Assembly: GCA_905221605.1 (NCBI GenBank)
Contig: CAJNDS010000375.1
Span: 62,001-126,000 of the forward strand
DNA length: 64,000 nt
Source of the DNA: Symbiodinium natans
Lineage: Eukaryota; Sar; Dinophyceae; Suessiales; Symbiodiniaceae
Reading direction: 5' to 3'
Under the pieces are notes generated by a model, which was not told the DNA's origin, did no database searches, and saw nothing but the letters and a program-made list of their open reading frames with translations. This document shows positions 60,901 through 64,000 of this stretch, in pieces; within the stretch, counting starts at the first letter, position 1; each line of letters begins with the position of its first letter. A program made the position numbers and the translations under genes.

Positions 60901-63820
60901 GCGTATCAAAAAGGATATGTGCCGTGTTCTTTCAAATGCCAACACCAGATCACTTGTTGTAGCTCTAGCAAAAGGCGCAAACAGACTGATAGCTTGCGAC
61001 TTGCTTAGCCGTCAAGAGAGAATACCCGCTCGAGCCTATTTTCGCTTACCTGCCTTGGTATCGCGCTGCTGAAACGTTCAGGTGCAGAGGGCAGTAGCCT
61101 GTGGCGTCGTCTGCTCGATAGACGTCGATGTGTTGTCCTTTTCGACGGCTTCTACGAATGGAAGGCCTTGCAGCAGTTCAGGTGCAACAAGTTCAGTGCC
61201 GCTCACCCATTTTGCTCTGCCAGAAAATGAAATGGCACTGACTCTCACTCTCTCCCTCTCTCTTGGTTCCAGTGGTGGTGATTAACTGACCACCCTGAGC
61301 TTGCTGGTTCTCGTGTTTATGTTCATGTCTAGTCCACTTCCTGTGCCTTGCGCTAGTGGCCGCTGGTGATTTTGCAGACGTTGTTGAACGACACATCGAC
61401 TCGGTGAGTAGCAACTTCAAGCAACCATGATTCGACAACCTATGATCGATGGTGTCAGTGCTTCACTTGGTGTCAGGCAAACGGGAAGACAAAAACGCCC
61501 ATGTTCATCCGAAATAGAGACGCGCACCTCGTCTACTAAGACTTGTGGAAGAATGCGTCGCCATAGCTGGAGCCCGAAAAGATCCGAAAAGTACCTGCTA
61601 CCTGTACCGCTCATGGGTCGCCAGTGCAATGTGGGTTCACCCGTGTTCACCTTCAGGTATGACGGCCACACCATACCGTGGTCTGCAAAGATGGGCGAGG
61701 CACTCGAGACGATAAACCTGCCTCAAGACCTCGGTAGACCTCTGAGTTCCGCTAAGCACCACTGCCCGCACATGATGTCCCCGAAGTGCTGCACGTTGCC
61801 TGATATGATTTTTGGCCAGATGCTTCAGGAGCCAAAGACAGAACAGCCAGTGGATGAAAGCAAGCCAGCTCCTCAAGAAACACTGCAATCCTCAAATGCT
61901 CAGACGCAGCCACTGAGGGTTGGCGGACCCCAGCACGCACCACTCCTCCTCGCCGGCCTGTACGACACTTGGCACCAAAAGGCAAGTCTCCGATCTCTAA
62001 CAGAGTTCCAGCCGCTGCCACCCAGCGTGCAGGCTAAAAGTTTGATTCGTAGCTGTGAAAGGGTGTGAAAGGACCGCAGTAGGGGAGCCAAAAATGAGTC
62101 ATGTTAGGGAGTCCTTCGCAATCTTGTTTGCTGTTACAGGCTTTCATGTCATTCCATGAAGGGCTAGGAACAACATGACGAGAGAAGAGAGCAGGCAGAT
62201 AAGAAGCGCGAGAACTGAAGAAGACTGGCGAAAGGGACTCACAAGCTTGTGCTTGTGACTTGTTCGCAGGGTGATGCGGAGTCGCTGGAGTCTGCCTGGA
62301 ACACAGCCTCCACAACCAGTGCAGTAGCAGCAACACCTCAATGTAGTAATGAGATGAGATCTGGTGAGTCTGTGCGGCTTCCAGAACCATGCGTCCAACT
62401 GTGCTTGAACTTAGCAGACTCAGCACAGGTCACAATCCTCACCATGGATCCAGAGTCCACAGCAATGGAGCAGGTGCGACAACATAGACCGAATGAAAGG
62501 TAATTAGACTCAAGTTCCCAAGATGCAGCAAGATGCGGTGGCGCTGCGGTCTTACACTGACTTGTGCATCATCACTGGTTCTTCCCGTCAACTTTATGTG
62601 GAGACACGCCGGATGCAAAAGGTGGTAGGAAGACATCAATTTCAGAATAGCGCCAATTATCACAGATGGATCTCAGTTTCCCTTGCAGTGGACATGTAGG
62701 TTTTGATGTGATGGATCGTGCATGCTGCCAGTCATGACAGTTGATTGGTTCCATTCATGTTTTTTTTCCGTCATGAGGCCTGCACGGCTGGAGGAACAGG
62801 AGGGTACCAAATTTGCCTTTCTCTTTCAGTGAGTCTTGTTTGTTTTTGTTTTTCGTCTTGTTGCTCGAAGAAAGACATAATCAAGGAAAGCAGAGAAAGA
62901 ACAAACAAGATAAGGAAGGAAGGAAGGAAGGAGAACAAAGAAAGCATGAATTAATGCAAGAGCAAAATCAGAAACAGAAAGAACAACATCGATCTGCATT
63001 ATGATGACTATTCTTTCCTTTCCGACTCTGTTTCATGTTGTTTCCAGTGGGTTTTCATTATCACTGCTATGTTGTGATCATTCATGTTCCTCTCATTGCT
63101 ACATATTGCTACCATTGCTAGTATTAGTAGTGTTGAAATCAATACTATTCTCAAAAGTGACGACAGTTTCGTATTTCGCGAGCCCAGAGGTCCAAAAGCG
63201 GTGACAGTTTCGAGGATGGCAAGCGCGGCCAGGCGAGTTCGCGACTTGTTCCCAAAATGCAAGCAGGCCTCGAGAAAAAGCCATGGTGTTACGGCGGTGT
63301 TGCCGATTCAGCCCATCTTACTCTGAACGTTGGAACCCCTTGGAGTTGACACTGTCCGGAGAACAAAGCAAAAGTGGACCTGAAACCCTAAAAAACGACA
63401 CCAAAGAGAATTGCGCCAAGTTTCAATTCGCAAAGTACAGCAAGCAAATTCAATTCTATGAAGTGCATAAATAGCAGCGTAGATAGCACAAAAAGATCGC
63501 ACAAGAGCGAATGAGTGTGTGTGTGTGTGTGTGTGTGTGCATTGCGCGCCCGCGCGTGTGCATGGTTCTTCTCAGGATGGAATTGGATGCCAAACCGGTG
63601 CAGTGAATGGTTGTGTCTTCTCAGGAAGTCGTGCGGACAGTTCATAAACGTCGCTGCGAGTACACACCTGTCAAGTGCCTTGACACACGATGACATACGT
63701 CCTTTATAGCGGCAACAAGTGAGAGCAAGCAGGTTACAGCTAGAGCGTCGCTACGTCGCCGCGCTGCAGGTGCACGACCGCATGCCCGTCTTCTTGACAC
63801 CAGAGCACGCCCTGCCCGCG
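57993..63820 (+). CDS. HMCES: SRAP-domain protein (HMCES/YedK family), multi-exon, may run past the window
   Basis: The protein seals abasic sites in single-stranded DNA through a covalent link to Cys2. MCGRGA at 57993 supplies the start and Cys2. Later exons are 58374-58449 (YNLGPMNYVPVIR), 58689-58751 (AMRWGLVPSFAKRVE), 58851 to about 58893 (FDAFKGGSSTFNAR), 60792-60838 (GETLEKSLKAQCKMF), 61082-61181 (RRRCVVLFDGFYEWK), about 61829-61981 (APLLLAGLYDTWHQK), 62270 to about 62365, 62429-62473 (VTILTMDPESTAMEQ) and 63770 to about 63820 (VHDRMPVFLTPEHALPAL). The catalytic Cys, the Asn of NAR, the Glu of GFYEW and the His of HDRMP are all present. Most junctions keep phase. The exon between MCGR and YNLGP and the C-terminal end were not resolved. 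Confidence 0.87.
59538..60674 (+). CDS. Intronless 378-codon ORF nested in a SRAP-gene intron
   Basis: A continuous frame with ATG and TAG inside the intron between the NAR and GETLEK exons, on the same strand. The N-terminus is acidic with EPDEPHEPDEQ and repeated MEG. A short helical region follows (MFRRVLQLYALANPHDYF). A long Ala/Pro/Lys-rich low-complexity middle leads to a small helical module (LEKIDEFISKHGLVPVLAKV, then LPAPKRQWVLANYDGSTTLE) and a basic tail (GFKRTRAEE). No family recognised. The module could bind RNA or another protein. It could be a retroposed nested gene, common in dinoflagellates, or an alternative exon. Confidence 0.55.
   Translation: MMDEPDEPHEPDEQSAEDGPPMEGMEGMEGKVRGEEMFRRVLQLYALANPHDYFKNGRWQLDVMEVDLALLEAHRKEASAPEPTPLEDVILPDDMPKENGVKRLWTPALNSIQVARQNGVATNARGMSAATAAIKPIPIQIKPANTLYRPAVKAKATAPFTNLTSAGGAAPNNAPYQPRTSAIRPASAGPLKAGRLEKAAPRAMSVSMKSTTAELEKIDEFISKHGLVPVLAKVSLAKLPAPKRQWVLANYDGSTTLEEFISSFSETPSPASPVFQTLASKPKATAKPTNPASLLGPLKRPLLQSVSTTGTGTVRANGMSSPYRPLLGPPGKVPKLGSAPRLSSTSFQAAPKLAGFKRTRAEEPGSLIRSILDCKSQS
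63513..63540 (+). repeat. (TG)n dinucleotide repeat
   Basis: About 13 TG units within the last visible intron of the SRAP gene. Confidence 0.9.
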
Positions 63821-64000
63821 CTGGCTGTGATGACTTTCATGTCACTTGGAGGTAGTCGGCGGATATGGATGTCCGAACCATCTTACCAGATGCAGCATGC
63901 GTTCACGCATTGTTTAGCATGATGTAATTTGGAACGAAATCGCGCTTCCACTTCTGCTTGTTTGAAGATGTTAGAGGCCATCACATGGTTCCGGGTATGG

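Noticed and set aside
1-64000. tRNA, rRNA or dinoflagellate spliced-leader genes
   Set aside because: No convincing cloverleaf, rRNA core or spliced-leader sequence was seen by eye. A covariance-model search would be needed to exclude tRNAs.

Overview
The window reads as nuclear DNA of a protist, most likely a dinoflagellate. The evidence is low gene density, GC-rich host sequence with short exons, many introns of GC-AG type bounded by AG|G, TTTAGGG-like interstitial repeats, and long homopolymer and dinucleotide tracts. Host genes recognised from spliced exon motifs, all on the + strand, are a coiled-coil protein with a GRIP-like end (about 3.98-10.3 kb), a rhodanese-domain fragment lying among its exons, a U1A/U2B''-type two-RRM snRNP protein (about 54.0-56.65 kb), and an HMCES/YedK-type SRAP protein (about 58.0 kb to beyond 63.8 kb). 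A 378-codon intronless ORF sits inside one SRAP intron.

The centrepiece is an almost intact endogenous Polinton-like virus (PLV) at 15603-35462 (19,860 bp). It is AT-rich, has 321-bp terminal inverted repeats, and is flanked by a 5-bp target duplication (ATTAT). In order it holds a host-like HNH-nuclease cargo gene, an rve integrase, a GIY-YIG nuclease, a small ORF, a 1319-residue B-family-like DNA polymerase/SF1 helicase fusion, a putative structural protein, two small proteins, a penton-like minor capsid protein, a lipase-like protein, a small basic protein, the major capsid protein, a second GIY-YIG gene broken by one stop codon, a 906-residue fibre with an S74 self-cleaving chaperone, an FtsK/HerA-type packaging ATPase, and four small ORFs. 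The set covers integration, replication, capsid, packaging and receptor/entry functions. All hallmark ORFs are open and the TIRs are nearly identical, so insertion looks recent.

A second mobile element, a decayed non-LTR retrotransposon, fills about 42.07-48.80 kb between blocks of degenerate CCCTAAA repeats. It encodes an ORF1 and an ORF2 ordered AP-endonuclease, RNase H, reverse transcriptase. This order is unusual, since RNase H normally follows RT. The element also carries the octamer ACTCCGCC about 20 times exactly, plus near variants, in several reading frames. The rest of the window is intergenic or intronic host DNA in which I recognise few or no genes.
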